Assembly (NCBI GenBank): GCA_934045075.1
Contig: OW203724.1
Coordinates: forward strand, 6,249,473 to 6,313,472
Length of the DNA: 64,000 nucleotides
Origin: Yponomeuta sedellus
Taxonomy: Eukaryota; Arthropoda; Insecta; Lepidoptera; Yponomeutidae
Direction: 5' to 3'
Positions 1 to 10,620 of this stretch are shown one piece after another. Below the pieces are notes generated by a model. The model made no database searches and was not told where the DNA came from. It saw only the letters and a program-made list of their open reading frames with translations. Numbering within the stretch: the first letter of the stretch is position 1; the number at the start of each line of letters is the position of its first letter. Both the position numbers and the translations under genes were made by a program.

Positions 1-42
1 AGAAGCGGAAAAGGCGCAAAGGCGGAGAAAAATTTATAATAA

Positions 43-249
43 TTGAATAAACCCATTTGTATTGCGGGATCTCATGTTCAAAAAAAACGCTATAGATTCT
101 GTAAAGAAACCATTCGGGAGATAATCAATCTGGTGGAAGACGAGCTCATGGTGGATGCCAGAGGTGCTGGCGTTTCACCAGAACTCCAAGTGCTGATCGC
201 CATCCGTTGTTGGGGACGACGTGAAGTAAGTCACATTCATTTCTTATGA
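43..249 (+). pseudogene. HARBI1-like (PIF/Harbinger) nuclease, N-terminal fragment
   Basis: The frame reads ...RYRFCKETIREIINLVEDEL...GAGVSPELQVLIAIRCWGRREV, the conserved N-terminal block of HARBI1-like DDE nucleases, the transposases of PIF/Harbinger elements. Similarity begins around residue 17 and stops at GRRE, where the DNA reads GAA then GTAAGT, a good splice-donor consensus. The fragment may therefore end at a former exon boundary. The middle of the nuclease is missing before the next matching piece about 200 bp downstream, so this is a broken copy and not a working gene. Family recognition is by eye. Confidence is good for the family and high for non-functionality. Confidence 0.75.
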
Positions 250-426
250 TCTCCTGTAATCTCCTTTAGAGCAAGCTCAATATTACATAAATAGAAAAGG
301 GTATTATTCCTTGAATGTCCAGGTAGGTACCTAAATACTTCGGTACATACCTGATTAATTTACTTTAATGATTGTTTACCATACAATATGTGCATAACTA
401 CCTATATAGTATTATTTATTCTGTTC

Positions 427-720
427 TAGGTTGTCACGCTAGCCTCAAGATCATGGACATTGTGGCTAGATGGAGGGGGAGTACTCACGATAGCCATATC
501 TTCAATGAAAGTAATATAAAGCAACACTTTGAAGATGGCCATTTTAGAGGCAGTCTACTGGAAGACTCTGAATACCCTCTACTGCCATTCCTGTTCACAC
601 CACTGCTCAACCCCAGAAATTATCATGAAGAGCAGTACAATGAGGCTCAAATCGGAACCAGGAACACTATAGAGCGGTGCTTTGGTGTATTGTAGCAGAG
701 GTTCCAGTGCGTCTTAGTGG
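427..720 (+). pseudogene. HARBI1-like DDE nuclease, C-terminal fragment
   Basis: This frame contains IMDIVARWRGSTHDSHIFNE, then LLEDSEYPLLPFLFTPLL and RNTIERCFGVL, in the order seen in the catalytic half of HARBI1/Harbinger nucleases (the GSTHDS block and the terminal TRNTVERCFGVLK-like block). A TAG stop follows GVL, but similarity continues past it as QRFQC, so the stop is an internal lesion. It lies in the same orientation as the N-terminal fragment at 43-249, and roughly 130 residues between them are absent. Together they look like one internally deleted Harbinger copy. Confidence 0.75.
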
Positions 721-2905
721 GACTTCCAGTAAATTGTTATTTTTACTAATTTAAAATAAAACTTCTATGCTTGTTTCAAGTTTTTATTGACAAGAATGAC
801 TTCGAATTATAAAAAGATTTTATTATTTGGAATCTGTTTTCTTAATACTAATTATTTCAGCTAAAAATAATTCATATTTTAAGTCTAAATTCCTTGATTT
901 CTTTCTTTCACTTTGTCTTCCCCCAGCCAATTTTCTGCATCTCTTTTTAACCAATCACGAACATTCGGCAACATCCATTTTCCTTTTTTCACTCTGCAAA
1001 ACTGTTTTAATAGATAAAATGAAACTATTCAATTCAATTATTATTCTTGTTTATGGCACCCTCTAGGATTCTGCCAACAAATTTATTTGGTTCCAATCCA
1101 GCAGAAATGTATTTGGCGCGTCAATTATTTTTCAGTTGTCAATGTCAAACAAGAGAATATATTGTCTTTGGTTTATACCACAGACTGTCTTGTTTACGAC
1201 AGTAACCTGTTATTTGCCAAGTTTACATTCATTTCTTCTCATAATCTGTGGAAATCGTTCATTTCAATCCACTATAGAGGTCCGCTAGGTAATGTACGGT
1301 TATCATGCGTTTATGAACAGATATTTTTAACGAACACTTTAGCAGCATGTTAGGGCTTAATAAACAAGTTAACTAACTGAGGTTTATAAGCAACTTTCGT
1401 GAGTTTTTATGAATACAACTGTACATTTAAATCCGGATCAACTTAGTTACTTGATTTTTTGTCGGAACAGGCCGCACAGGTTTCGCTTTGATTCGCGGAG
1501 CTTCATTATGGTGAGAAGAGATGGAGCTCGCGTCGTCGGTTTCTTGTCGCAGACAATGTTTTGTTTTGCTGTAAATTAGATGCTTTGGTCTATTAATTTA
1601 GACTCCACATTAACTTAGCTGCTGGCCAAAGCCAATAAGTTATAATTAGTTGCACCTACATACCGTATCTGTTAGAAAATTAATAATTTCAATCAAACTA
1701 CGGTGAACGTAACACTCGTTCCATCTTAACCCATCTTAATTAAAAAGATCACCGTGTGCAACATGAAGAAGAAGGAAAATAGCTTAGCTGCTTAATGTAA
1801 TAAAAGGGACGACATTATTATTATAGCGCAGCAATTACAGTGTCTTAGGGTCTATCCACATTATGCCGAGTCGGGGCCGCCTAGGTGGCGTCAAGGAAAA
1901 CCATACTCTGTTTTAAAATGACAGTGTCAAAAAAACTATCATTGTGTCAAGAGCGTATACATCACACCCTATGCGCGTGCACCCTACCCGCTAGTTACGT
2001 ACTTAGCAAAAAATGTGAAGATTGATTGTATGGGTAGTGCGATGATCCGAGTCACTCGTTCTGTGGCGCTAGAATGTCAGAATTTGAGTATTGATGTATT
2101 GGGAATCGCATCATCGTGCTACTTTTGCTAACGTCGGCTGTTCGCAGAGCGGGTAGGGTAGGCAGAGCAATAACTTAGTATTGTAATGTGTCTAATACTA
2201 TGAAGGGAGTATCCTGGCGTCTGCCATTGTTTATGCAGCAAACCGGCGGTGCGTTTCCCGACAAGTATGTGGCCTAATCGACAGTAAGACAGCCTACGGA
2301 TTTTTTTGAGGGCCGAACAACTAAGGCAGAGTATGAACGCCAAAGAATGTCCGACGGTGAGGTCTACATTACACGTTGTAGTAAATAGCAAGCAAAATGT
2401 AATTCACGTAGTATTTACTTAGTAATTAACTGGAATGCATATTACTAGAAGAGTAGAATGCATAATATTCATGTTAAAATAATTTAATTTGTTTTACAAT
2501 TTGGCAAAAAGTTGTGTTTCTCTTGCTAATATGCATAGGTACTTATTTACTATAATTCTACAGAATTTTACACGTACATGCCATGTACTAATGCATATTA
2601 TATATATTATCGGAGCGAGACAATATGCAAGACGCAACTTAGATTTTTTAAGAATAAAGGATTTATTTGACATTGATATCGTTGCGGCTTCATAGCCCCA
2701 GCCCAGATTAATGTAGATATACCTTTATGTCATACTGCACGACAATCAAGTGCACTAGTACATGGCATGTGTGTGTGTATAATTACAGTAAATAAGTATG
2801 CATAGTAGTAAAGAAGCAAGAAGAGAAATATAAGTTTTTTTCCAAGGAAATTGTAGCACAAAGTAAATTATTGTAACATGAATATGCATTCTACTCATCT
2901 ATTCT
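721..2905. other. No gene recognised
   Basis: AT-rich sequence with only short chance frames. I see no splice-consistent coding block, tRNA or repeat family that recurs elsewhere in the window. Confidence 0.5.
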
Positions 2906-3145
2906 ACTATTTTTAATGTACTAACCCGTGCTAAGGACAATTTTAAGAACCTATTTAGAGGCTAAAAACGAAGTAAAAAAAAGTACGTAATACAGAGAAT
3001 ATTGTAAAGAGGTTCGAAATTTCACTGATGCCGGTGAATCGCCCATTAGCTCAGTTGGAAAGAGCGCTGGCACGGATAGCTAGAGGTCGCGGGTTGGAAT
3101 CCCGGCATGGGTGGAATTTTTAGCCTCTAAATAGGTTTTTTGAAA
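2906..3145. repeat. tRNA-bearing inverted-repeat element, copy a
   Basis: The left part has the family end motif TGTACTAACCCGTGCTAAGG followed by AACCTATTTAGAGGCTAAAA. The right end is the reverse complement of the second motif, TTTTTAGCCTCTAAATAGG. Between them lie a block ending in TTTCACTGATGCCGGTGAA and a tRNA-like sequence (3041-3113). At least eleven more copies or pieces occur in the window, in both orientations. It is best read as a tRNA-headed SINE whose 3' end has been duplicated in inverted orientation. Confidence 0.75.
3041..3113 (+). other. tRNA-like SINE head (A and B boxes), not a working tRNA gene
   Basis: This 73-nt stretch folds as a cloverleaf. The A box TAGCTCAGTTGG matches the pol III consensus exactly, and the D stem is GCTC/GAGC. 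The anticodon arm CTGGC...GCTAG has a 7-nt loop ACGGATA, with position 33 as C instead of T. The variable region is short. The B box reads GGTTGGAATCC here and GGTTCGAATCC in other copies. Acceptor ends GCCCAT/ATGGGT pair with one G-T. The non-T33, the anticodon GGA without the long variable arm of tRNA-Ser, and the multicopy repeat context argue for a SINE head. Confidence 0.75.
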
Positions 3146-4390
3146 TCATCTATTCTAGTTGTAATTACCTATGTTAGTTACATTTCGCTTGTGATATACT
3201 TAAATCTATAGTTTTTTATTAGGCTGGAGTTATGTAGGCTGGCAGATACATACAGTACAGTGTAAAATTGGCTACAGAGTGAATTTCCATGCTGTTGTTG
3301 ATAAAATCTGTGGTTTTTCCCTTTCCATAGATTATTTAAACGGCATTTGATAAGTGCTTTATGCAGTAGCTAGGTGGAAACAAACGTCTAAGTACCAGGC
3401 GCCTATACACAGTATATATACAGTTATGTAGGCTGTTCTCCGCTGGACATTTAATGGTGTTGATATTCTTCCTTACTTATTCCGCTCGCGAAAATTTGCC
3501 GTAGGCTAAAGCTCACTGTTGTTTAGCGTAGGGACATAAAAAACCCGGCCCAGTACTTGCCGAGCCACACGCATTGTAGGGTTCCGTAGTTGATCGGGTA
3601 GGGGATGACCTGATGTAACCTGATCCATTTGCGTTTGATTTTCCTAAACCCACAATATTTTTGAACCCACCTTCCACGACACCGCACACTATGGAGTAAA
3701 CCAGAAAACGAGTAAACAAGACCAATTTTTTTTTTATTATTTTTTTTTAGAGTTTTGTTGACGTTCGCAGGGGGGGGAGCCCATCTCAATACTAATTGTG
3801 TTTAATACAGACAGACATGGCGAAACTTTAAGGGTCCTTGTTGACTTTAATTGCAGTTAAAACATAATTATGTACTTCCATACAAACTTGCGAATTGCAA
3901 AAAGGTGGTTTTGACTCACGCCTTTCGGATTTTTTCAATTACTTGTTCGATACTTCTCTAATTTTATAATATCTAGGTTAAGGTGAAGTTCTTATTCCCT
4001 TTCGTGTGTCAACATTATGCGGTACAAACGGCCGTATCTTTTCATTATAGGAGGCTATTTTTTATAGATCTTCGGGTATGTAAAGCTAAGCAATGGGTAC
4101 TAATTTTAACTTGATCCTTTCACGCGTTCCTTTGAAAAAAGGTCTTGACAGACGTGCATGCAGACGGACGAAGAAGTTATTCTATAAGGTTATTTTGCTT
4201 TGAAGGCACGAAACCCTAAAACGAAGTATTTAATGCCTAGACTTTATGTGAGCATCCAAGTTACTGATAAAAGGTGCTGTCGTAAAATACATTTAATGCC
4301 GATATCTGAATTGAGAATATCACTAAGTAGTTACTTAAGCAACGTTCTGCCACACTCTTCTCTGAGAAATTCGAAGAGACAGAACTAGAG
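3146..4390. other. No gene; one repeat fragment
   Basis: No coding block recognised. Around 3535-3590 there is a diverged end of the common lepidopteran repeat (CCCGGCC...GGGTTCCGTAG), related to the copy at 6626-7141 but in the other orientation. Confidence 0.45.
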
Positions 4391-4561
4391 TTAAAAAACT
4401 ATTTAGAGGCTAAAAATTCCACCCACGCCGGGATTCGAACCCGCGACCTCTGGCTATCCGTGCCAGCGCTCTTTCCAACTGAGCTAATGGGTGACTCACC
4501 GGCATCAGTGAAATTTCGAGCCTATTTAGAATATTCTCTGTATTTAGAATATTCTCTGTAT
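4391..4561 (-). repeat. tRNA-bearing element, copy b (tRNA head 4420-4492)
   Basis: Begins with CTATTTAGAGGCTAAAAATT, then the tRNA-like head in reverse (B box GGATTCGAACC, A box CCAACTGAGCTA). It continues through the CACCGGCATCAGTGAAATTT block into a duplicated TTTAGAATATTCTCTGTAT end. It is one of the better preserved heads; the anticodon stem CTGGC/GCCAG is intact. Confidence 0.75.
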
Positions 4562-4960
4562 GAAATTTTACTGACTATTAACTAATTATTATTTAACTGT
4601 TAACTTAGCGAAATTCTCAATTCAGAAACTGGCCCTTACTCAATTATGATGCTGCAGTTAATCCATTTTCTCCATTCATCATGGCCGCTCAACTGGGCCG
4701 CTCTGCGTCGACTCCGCGCTCTTAAAATTGTCGTGGAATGTGATGTTGCAGGATCCAGGCAATCTTGCAAGAGTGGTCCGGGGTGTCGATGCCTGCAACC
4801 ATTTAGCTGTTAAACATCCGATGTCACTCATTTTATTTACCACCATAAAATACAATATCGATGACAACATAAACCTCTGTTTAGCCGGGTAATGTTAAGA
4901 TTATTTTATATTTAGTTATATTGTTGGGTTAAAAATGGGATCAGTGAATATTATTAATTT

Positions 4961-5284
4961 ATGAGTACTGAGTGCTTAGTGCGAGTTTGACAGATCCAAT
5001 CGAATGACTTTACTACCGCGTAAATCGAGCATCGAGTAGTGAATATGAGTAAGTTAACCGTTCGAACTGACAAAACGCTGTCACAGTACAACTCGCACTC
5101 GCGTTTATTCGTGTTGTGGCTGGTAAACGTGTTCACTTCTCAACGTAAAGCATTACAACTCGCACTCAGCAATTCTAATTTCCATACATGTCGCTAGGTG
5201 GCGCTTCCTCGATGCCATAGAAATATGAGTTTACGTTAACGCGATCGAGTAGTTAAAAAACTCGCACTAAGCACTCAGTGCTCA
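4961..5284. mobile_element. TIR MITE, copy 1 (about 324 bp)
   Basis: Ends are ATGAGTACTGAGTGCTTAGT...ACTAAGCACTCAGTGCTCAT, giving TIRs of about 26 bp (GAGTGCTTAGTGCGAGTTT core). The interior has no ORF. A second, nearly identical copy lies at 24255-24569, which fixes the boundaries. It is non-autonomous and its superfamily is not determined. A clear target duplication is not visible. Confidence 0.8.
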
Positions 5285-5332
5285 TTTGGTTCACACTATG
5301 AACGAGTAAGTACAAAAATATTTAAAAAACGA

Positions 5333-5515
5333 AAAACCCCGACTGCAGTGACGGCAAAAATAAACAAAATGGACAAAAACGATATTTTAAATGGCAACCC
5401 TGACCAAATTTTCTGATTCGAGATTGTCATCATGTCATGTCATTTAAAATGTCAAAAAAATATCTTGTTTTTGACATTTTATTTTAGTTTATTTATCACT
5501 GCAGTCGGGTTTTTC
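5333..5515. mobile_element. MITE with CCCGACTGCAGTGA termini
   Basis: Left end ACCCCGACTGCAGTGACGG and right end TATCACTGCAGTCGGGTTTT form inverted ends around about 150 bp of AT-rich non-coding sequence. The same terminal motif bounds the 446-bp palindrome at 48490-48935 and the microsatellite-bearing elements at 6190-6385 and 45297-45640, so these are one group of elements. Confidence 0.7.
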
Positions 5516-5894
5516 TTTTTTTTATTTTTGTTTATATTTGTCTTTAGTAAATCAGTAAAATTATGAAGTTGTCTAAATTTTTTCAGTTTTATAAATTTTT
5601 TTTATTTATTAAGTTCTTGGTTTTATTTTGTTTTGTTTTACAAAAGCTAGTTCTACATATCGCGGTGAAACAAACTTATTTTTTATTATTATAGGTATTA
5701 GTACCGCGCTGCCTTCATTCGACGTTTATGTCGTATGATATTTTTTAAGCTACAATAATCACTATGGTCCAACGATATCAAACGTTCTAGAATATCGGTA
5801 GCGACTGTTAGGTTAGAAAAAAAAAATCGAAACTACAGATTTTTTCTTTATTATCCATGAAAATAGTCTGGATTTTGGCGTGGGAACATGAACA

Positions 5895-6175
5895 GTCTTA
5901 GCCTTTTTCTTCGGCCAAAGGAGTCCTTGTGCCTGTTCTACGAAGCTCGGCCTTCAGCCTCGATAGTTACTTTGAGTAGAGCCTTGTGCGTGGGAACATG
6001 ATAAGCCTTGCGTTAGTTCTCGGCGTGAACGGTGCTCGGCCTTCGGCGTCTCCGCAGCAGAGTTCCTTGTGCCTGCTTCGCAAGGCTCGGCCCTCGGCCT
6101 CGCTAGTTACATAAAGTTATGACTTTTGGGTAAGGATAAGGATGTCTCGGCCTTTGGCCTCGGCCTGACTGGATG
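5895..6175. repeat. GC-rich GGCCTTCGGCCTCG minisatellite, locus 1
   Basis: Degenerate tandem units of roughly 120-140 bp share motifs such as CTCGGCCTTCGGC, TTGTGCCTGCTTCG and GCGTGGGAACATGA. Related arrays occur in reverse at 37620-37990, 46600-46730 and 47640-48065. No reading frame is conserved between the loci. Confidence 0.65.
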
Positions 6176-6385
6176 TAGCCTATGTCACTCTCGGAAGAAT
6201 GACGAATCGATAGAGACCTTATTTGTCTAAATCTGAATATTTGTTAAAGAGTTACAAGGGAACATAGAATCGGACATACATACATAATTACATTAATTAA
6301 TTAATTAATTAATTACATACATAACATACAAACATACATACGACCTAAACACATTACCCTCCTTTTGGGCTTCGCCGCGGTCGGG
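6176..6385 (-). mobile_element. Microsatellite-bearing element (CCCGAC... end), reverse copy
   Basis: Reading the minus strand, it starts CCCGACCGCGGCGAAGCCC, AAAAGGAGGGTAATGTGTTT, then passes into a degenerate TATG/TTAA microsatellite and TCCGATTCTATGTTCCC. The same order occurs at 45297-45640 with a long (GTAT)n core. A tetranucleotide tract at a fixed place inside a mobile element resembles lepidopteran microsatellite-initiating (MINE-like) elements. Confidence 0.65.
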
Positions 6386-6625
6386 TAAAAGTAGTATTCA
6401 TACTTGACTTATTTATGCTTAAGAGCAAATCGCGATAATTGTAATCGTTTATTTATGCCGCAGATTACATCAGTCTTTACTTTATTAGGTGGTGTAGCAA
6501 AACTACATCAAGTAGTGATAACTTTTTCATGAATTGCATTATATCAAGGTAGTTTACTGAATCAGGTGAAACAACGAGCACTAGACATGATTAAAACTGT
6601 TTTTATACGGATTTCACTCGTTTTT

Positions 6626-7141
6626 AGGGTTCCGTACCTCAAAAGGAAAAAACGGAACCCTTATAGGATCACTTTGTTGTCCGTCTGTCCGTCCGTCCGT
6701 CTGTCAAGACCCTTTTTCTCAGGAACGCGTGGAGGTATGAAGCTGAAATTTATATCAATTACTCAGGTCTACTGTCCCTGGAAGCTGTGAAAAAATCAAA
6801 CTTCTAAGCCAACGCAATCAAAAGATACAGCCGTTTATGCCGCAAATTTTCGACACTTGCAAGGGAATCAAAACCTACAGGATGCTTCCCGTGAACTCAG
6901 AATCTTGAAATTTGGTACGAAGCAACGTCTTATAGCATAGATAAAGGAAAAATTACGAAAACCATAAATTTTTAGTTACATCACATAATATATATTTTTT
7001 TAATAATTTTAAACTTACTACCCATTTCCTCATAAACGCGTAGAGGTATTAAATTGAAATTCATACCAAATACTCAGGTCTATAATACAGGTTTGTACGG
7101 AACCCTCGGTGCGCGAGTTTGACTCGCACTTGGCCGGTTTA
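6626..7141 (+). repeat. Lepidopteran 'agggttccgtacc' dispersed repeat, near full length
   Basis: Starts AGGGTTCCGTACCTCAAAAG, has a short CCGT/CTGT microsatellite and the AACGCGTGGAGGTAT block (seen again near 7032 in diverged form), and ends CGGAACCCTCGGTGCGCGAG ... GCACTTGGCCGGTTT. I know this non-coding repeat from many moth and butterfly genomes. Related end fragments are at 41362-41417 and near 3535-3590. The apparent frame at 6566-6790 is inside it and is not a gene. Confidence 0.8.
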
Positions 7142-7765
7142 TTATATTTTTACAATTTTCCGACGTTTCGGCACTTTTACAGGTGCCGTGGTCTCGGATG
7201 ACTGAGGTGACAGGCGTCTTTTTGAAAGCATTTACTACCCTCGGCAAAAATTACAAAAGTTAATTATAAAGTTACGTTCCAAAATAGGTAAACCAATTAT
7301 TTTATCTAAAGTCAACAATATTGATTATTAGTAATTGAGGTTAAAATTAAATTTATAAACCAATTAATTATATTACATGAACTTAAAAATATTGATTATT
7401 AATTGAAATTAAAATTAACTCTACAGTCACACTTTTAGCAAGGGGGTCTCATGCACTTAAGCACTGGTTCCCATGCTGCCGGTATGATCCAACCACGATC
7501 TCTATTGAAATTTGGATGCCGGCGGATCTCTTCCCTAGAATGATTCCCTAAAAGAAACGGTCTTCTCGGGCTAGAACTTTAACTTTATCAAAATGTATAA
7601 GTGGTTGGTACCGCTAAGTGTATGTTCGCTGACTGCATCTACCAGAGCGCTTATGTTTCACGTCCGCGATATGTTCCTTCACCCGTTCAGCTATGGTACG
7701 CTTGGGTTGACCAATGTACGAGGAACCACATTCACGGTCAAGCTTGTGTACTCCGGTTCTTGTAA
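7142..7765 (-). pseudogene. Penelope-like element, GIY-YIG endonuclease and 3' end fragment
   Basis: The minus strand from about 7765 reads GVHKLDRECGSSYIGQPKRT followed by IAERVKEHIADVKH, a GIY-YIG-type endonuclease of Penelope-like retroelements (S-Y-I-G-Q motif and the following helix). After a lesion it resumes with HFDKVKVLAREDRFF, and after another, IRRHPNFNRD. The 3' part encodes a PVKVPKRRKI-like tail that corresponds to the well-known CCGACGTTTCGGCACTTTTA sequence at 7158. No reverse transcriptase part is present. It is a truncated, frameshifted copy lying directly against the preceding repeat. Confidence 0.7.
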
Positions 7766-8880
7766 ATATAAAAACAGTATTTATGTAAAAACCGTATAAA
7801 AACAGTTTTAATCAGGTGAAACAAGTTTATTGGTGCACATGTAATTATGTGTTTTGAATAGGTAATAAATTTGCCTATATAATAGTGTAATAGTGAATTA
7901 CTGCCAATAGTCAGCTCCGTAATAAATTCGAATATTTTTCCTCTATTTTAGTGCAAAACAAACTAATAAACTTATTAAAACGGATAAACCATACTGAAAT
8001 GTGCGTGAAAAAACTGTTACATGGACCCGGAAAGTGAAAGTTCGCTTAAAATACTGGTAGTTAGCCAGTGTCGGCTAGGTTTACCTCACGATGGGCTGGT
8101 GGAGAGAGCGGAATAGGAGGTGAAGTGAATGGACTTACTTGGTGATGGTGGATGATGGCTCGCTTTAGCTGTTAGGCAGATGATGAGCGGTGATGGATGA
8201 GCTGATGCGTCCAGCGTACGGAGAACACTCCTGCACTGTTCACTTATAGTCTAATATTGTCAATATATTGTTCTTTGAGCTGATAAAGTTTCTTGGTCAC
8301 CAAATGTCTATCACTTCACGAGAATTCGAGCACTTATCACGCGCGTATGTCACAGTGCGAATGTGTTTGCAGATGGATGGATAAAATTAGTAGTGAGCGA
8401 GTGGCACGAGCGACGGCACCGGAACGACTAGAATAATGAATGAATGACCACAGATTCATGATTACGTCGCGCGATCGATTCTCGCGCGAACAAATACAGT
8501 TGATAAAGTGTCTATTCAGAGTGATGAAAATCAATGAAATCGTACAAACTTAAACAATAATAACCATTGTTCAAACAAATCCCTAAAAGTGTAAAACACA
8601 TTCTCCTAGTGCAATAATCCCGCTACCCTGAAAAACTGTAAACAATTCTATTACTAGATATCTACATGCTCAAGATACATAAACATTGGTAAGACACTCC
8701 AGAACAATTTCATTCAGTCCAGCCTCAATGGCAGACTAACCATTGCTAAAAATTATTCTTAAATAAAATCCATCAAATCGTTTAGTTTCAGTTTTGATTT
8801 ACCGGAAACAATTTCATACATTTCGAGATACAGTAAACAAACCAAGTGGAGCCATCTCTTGATGACCCTGTTTATCCGCT
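7766..8880. other. No gene recognised
   Basis: Moderately complex sequence that does not match other parts of the window. The minus-strand frame at 8337-8534 has no recognisable domain. Confidence 0.4.
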
Positions 8881-8889
8881 ATAACTAAG

Positions 8890-9483
8890 TAAAAAGTTAA
8901 AAAACAAGGAGTTAGAAGAAACGGTAGCGAGACAAGAGAAACATTTAGATAACTTGGAAAGGAAAGCTCGAAGGAAAAACCTAATTTTCTTTGATGTTGA
9001 AGAACAAGAAAGATCTTATAATGAGTTAGAAAATTTAATTTTTGGTATCATAAATGATCAAATGAAAATTCTGTGTAGTATGCTGGAGCTAGATACCGTT
9101 AGTAGAATGGAGAAAAAAGGAGAAAAAATAAGACCAATTGTCGTTACTTTCACTACAATGGGGAGCAAAAAGTATTAAAAAACAAAAACCAGTTTAGAAA
9201 AAACGCCGTTCTACATCAAAGAAGATTTTCCCCCAAAGGTTCTAGAAAAACGTAAACAACTAAAAGAAGAGCTTTTAAAACAACTAGAACAAGGAAGAAA
9301 TGCGGTGATTAAGTATGACAAGATCGTAATTCTGAATAAAGAAAAAAGGAACAAAAATCCCTTAAGCACTCGAGCCCAAAATAAAAGAAATCTGTCGATA
9401 TCTCCTGAAAATTCTAAAAATTCTGAATACAATAGACAGGCCGCAAAAAAGAACAAAACTTTTAGGCAACTTCTAATAACGTA
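8890..9483 (+). pseudogene. RTE-like LINE, ORF1-type coiled-coil protein remnant
   Basis: The frame reads KKLKNKELEETVARQEKHLD then NLERKARRKNLIFFDVEEQE, a coiled coil followed by the RRKN-(I/L)-(I/L)-FFxVEE block common in insect LINE ORF1-type proteins. A stop at 9176 interrupts it. A shifted frame resumes with TPFYIKEDFPPKVLEKRKQL, KEELLKQLEQGRN and KYDKIVIL, also typical of these proteins. The endonuclease and RT of the same element follow on the same strand. It is inactive through stops and frameshifts. Confidence 0.65.
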
Positions 9484-9683
9484 AAACAAAAACGAGTTGT
9501 CTGGAAACTTACCTTCGACCTCTATATCCGATAAAAATACCAACAAAGACTAGCAACGCCAACAGGCCCCTCATCAATACCCAATTTACAGAAAATAAAA
9601 ACAACACTATATCGCTCCTAATACGGGTGGTCGCCGAGGGAGTTGTAGACCAAAACCCTCTATCAACAAACAGTAACAAAGAA

Positions 9684-10620
9684 ATGGACATTCTGCATGT
9701 TCTCACTTTCAACGTACGTTCGCTTGTAGATAAAACCAGAGAGATCCAATTGGAAAAATATCTACAAAGTATACATTGGGATATAATTGGATTGTCCGAG
9801 ATTAAAAAAGTCGGACGACATATAGAAGAAAAAGATATTTACTTGTTTCTCTACACGGGTCAAGAAAAAGGAAGAAATGGTGTCGGCTTCTTAGTGAACA
9901 ATAGCCTCAAATCAAATGTAAGCAACTTTACGCCTTACTCTGATAGAGGCGCACGCCTTGACTTAAAGTTCGATAAAAAATAATTGTCTCTAATACAAGT
10001 TTACGCACCGACAGAACAAGCCACGGACCGAGATGTAGAGATATTCTACAACACCCTCATGGAAGCCTTAAAAGGAACGAAAAATAACACATTAGTGATC
10101 GGTGATTTCAATTCTAAGATAGGTATGCCTCTGAAAGAAGAAAGTCATATCGCAGGTCCGTTTGGCTACGGTGAGAGAAATGAAAGAGGAAGCCGATTGC
10201 TACAATTCTGCTCACAAAACATACTTACAATATCAAACACGAGATTTAAGAAGCCGTTAAAAAGATAATGGACTTGGCAGTCACCTGATGGTAAAACACA
10301 AAATGAAATCGATTTTATACTTGCAAAATATATCCGAATAATCCAAGACGTACAAGTTCTGAGCTCAACATTTCCATTAGATCACAGACCTTTGAGATGC
10401 AAACTAAAACTTAATGGCATCTCTAAGCATAGCCGAAGAAACATAAACAGGCCAAATACGAAATTTTTAACCCCCATGGAGAAAGAATCATTGAGGAGTA
10501 TATTTAGTAACGAGAGCGTTGCGGTGGACCAAGGTGAGGATATAGAGTACACTTATCGCCAACTGATATCCACCATTCAGAATAGTGTGAAAAAATTACC
10601 ACCTTGACCCGCAAAAGAAC
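9684..10620 (+). pseudogene. RTE-like LINE, APE-type endonuclease domain remnant
   Basis: Domain order is LHVLTFNVRSL (metal-site Asn), WDIIGLSEIKK (catalytic Glu), QVYAPTEQATD, LVIGDFNSKIG (GDFN motif), then after a TAA stop at about 10267 WTWQSPDGKTQNEIDFILAK and LDHRPLRCKL (the terminal SDHR motif, here LDHR). These are the landmarks of the AP-endonuclease of RTE-type retrotransposons, which nicks target DNA for target-primed reverse transcription. A stop after FDKK (9983) and the later stops show a dead copy. The RT domain follows. Confidence 0.8.

Noticed and set aside
3041..3113. Functional tRNA gene
   Set aside because: Anticodon loop has C at position 33, anticodon GGA without a tRNA-Ser variable arm, and the sequence is part of a dispersed repeat family in varied states of decay.
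9211..9546. 111-residue minus-strand frame
   Set aside because: Antisense to the LINE ORF1-type remnant; hydrophobic composition comes from Lys/Glu-rich codons read in reverse.
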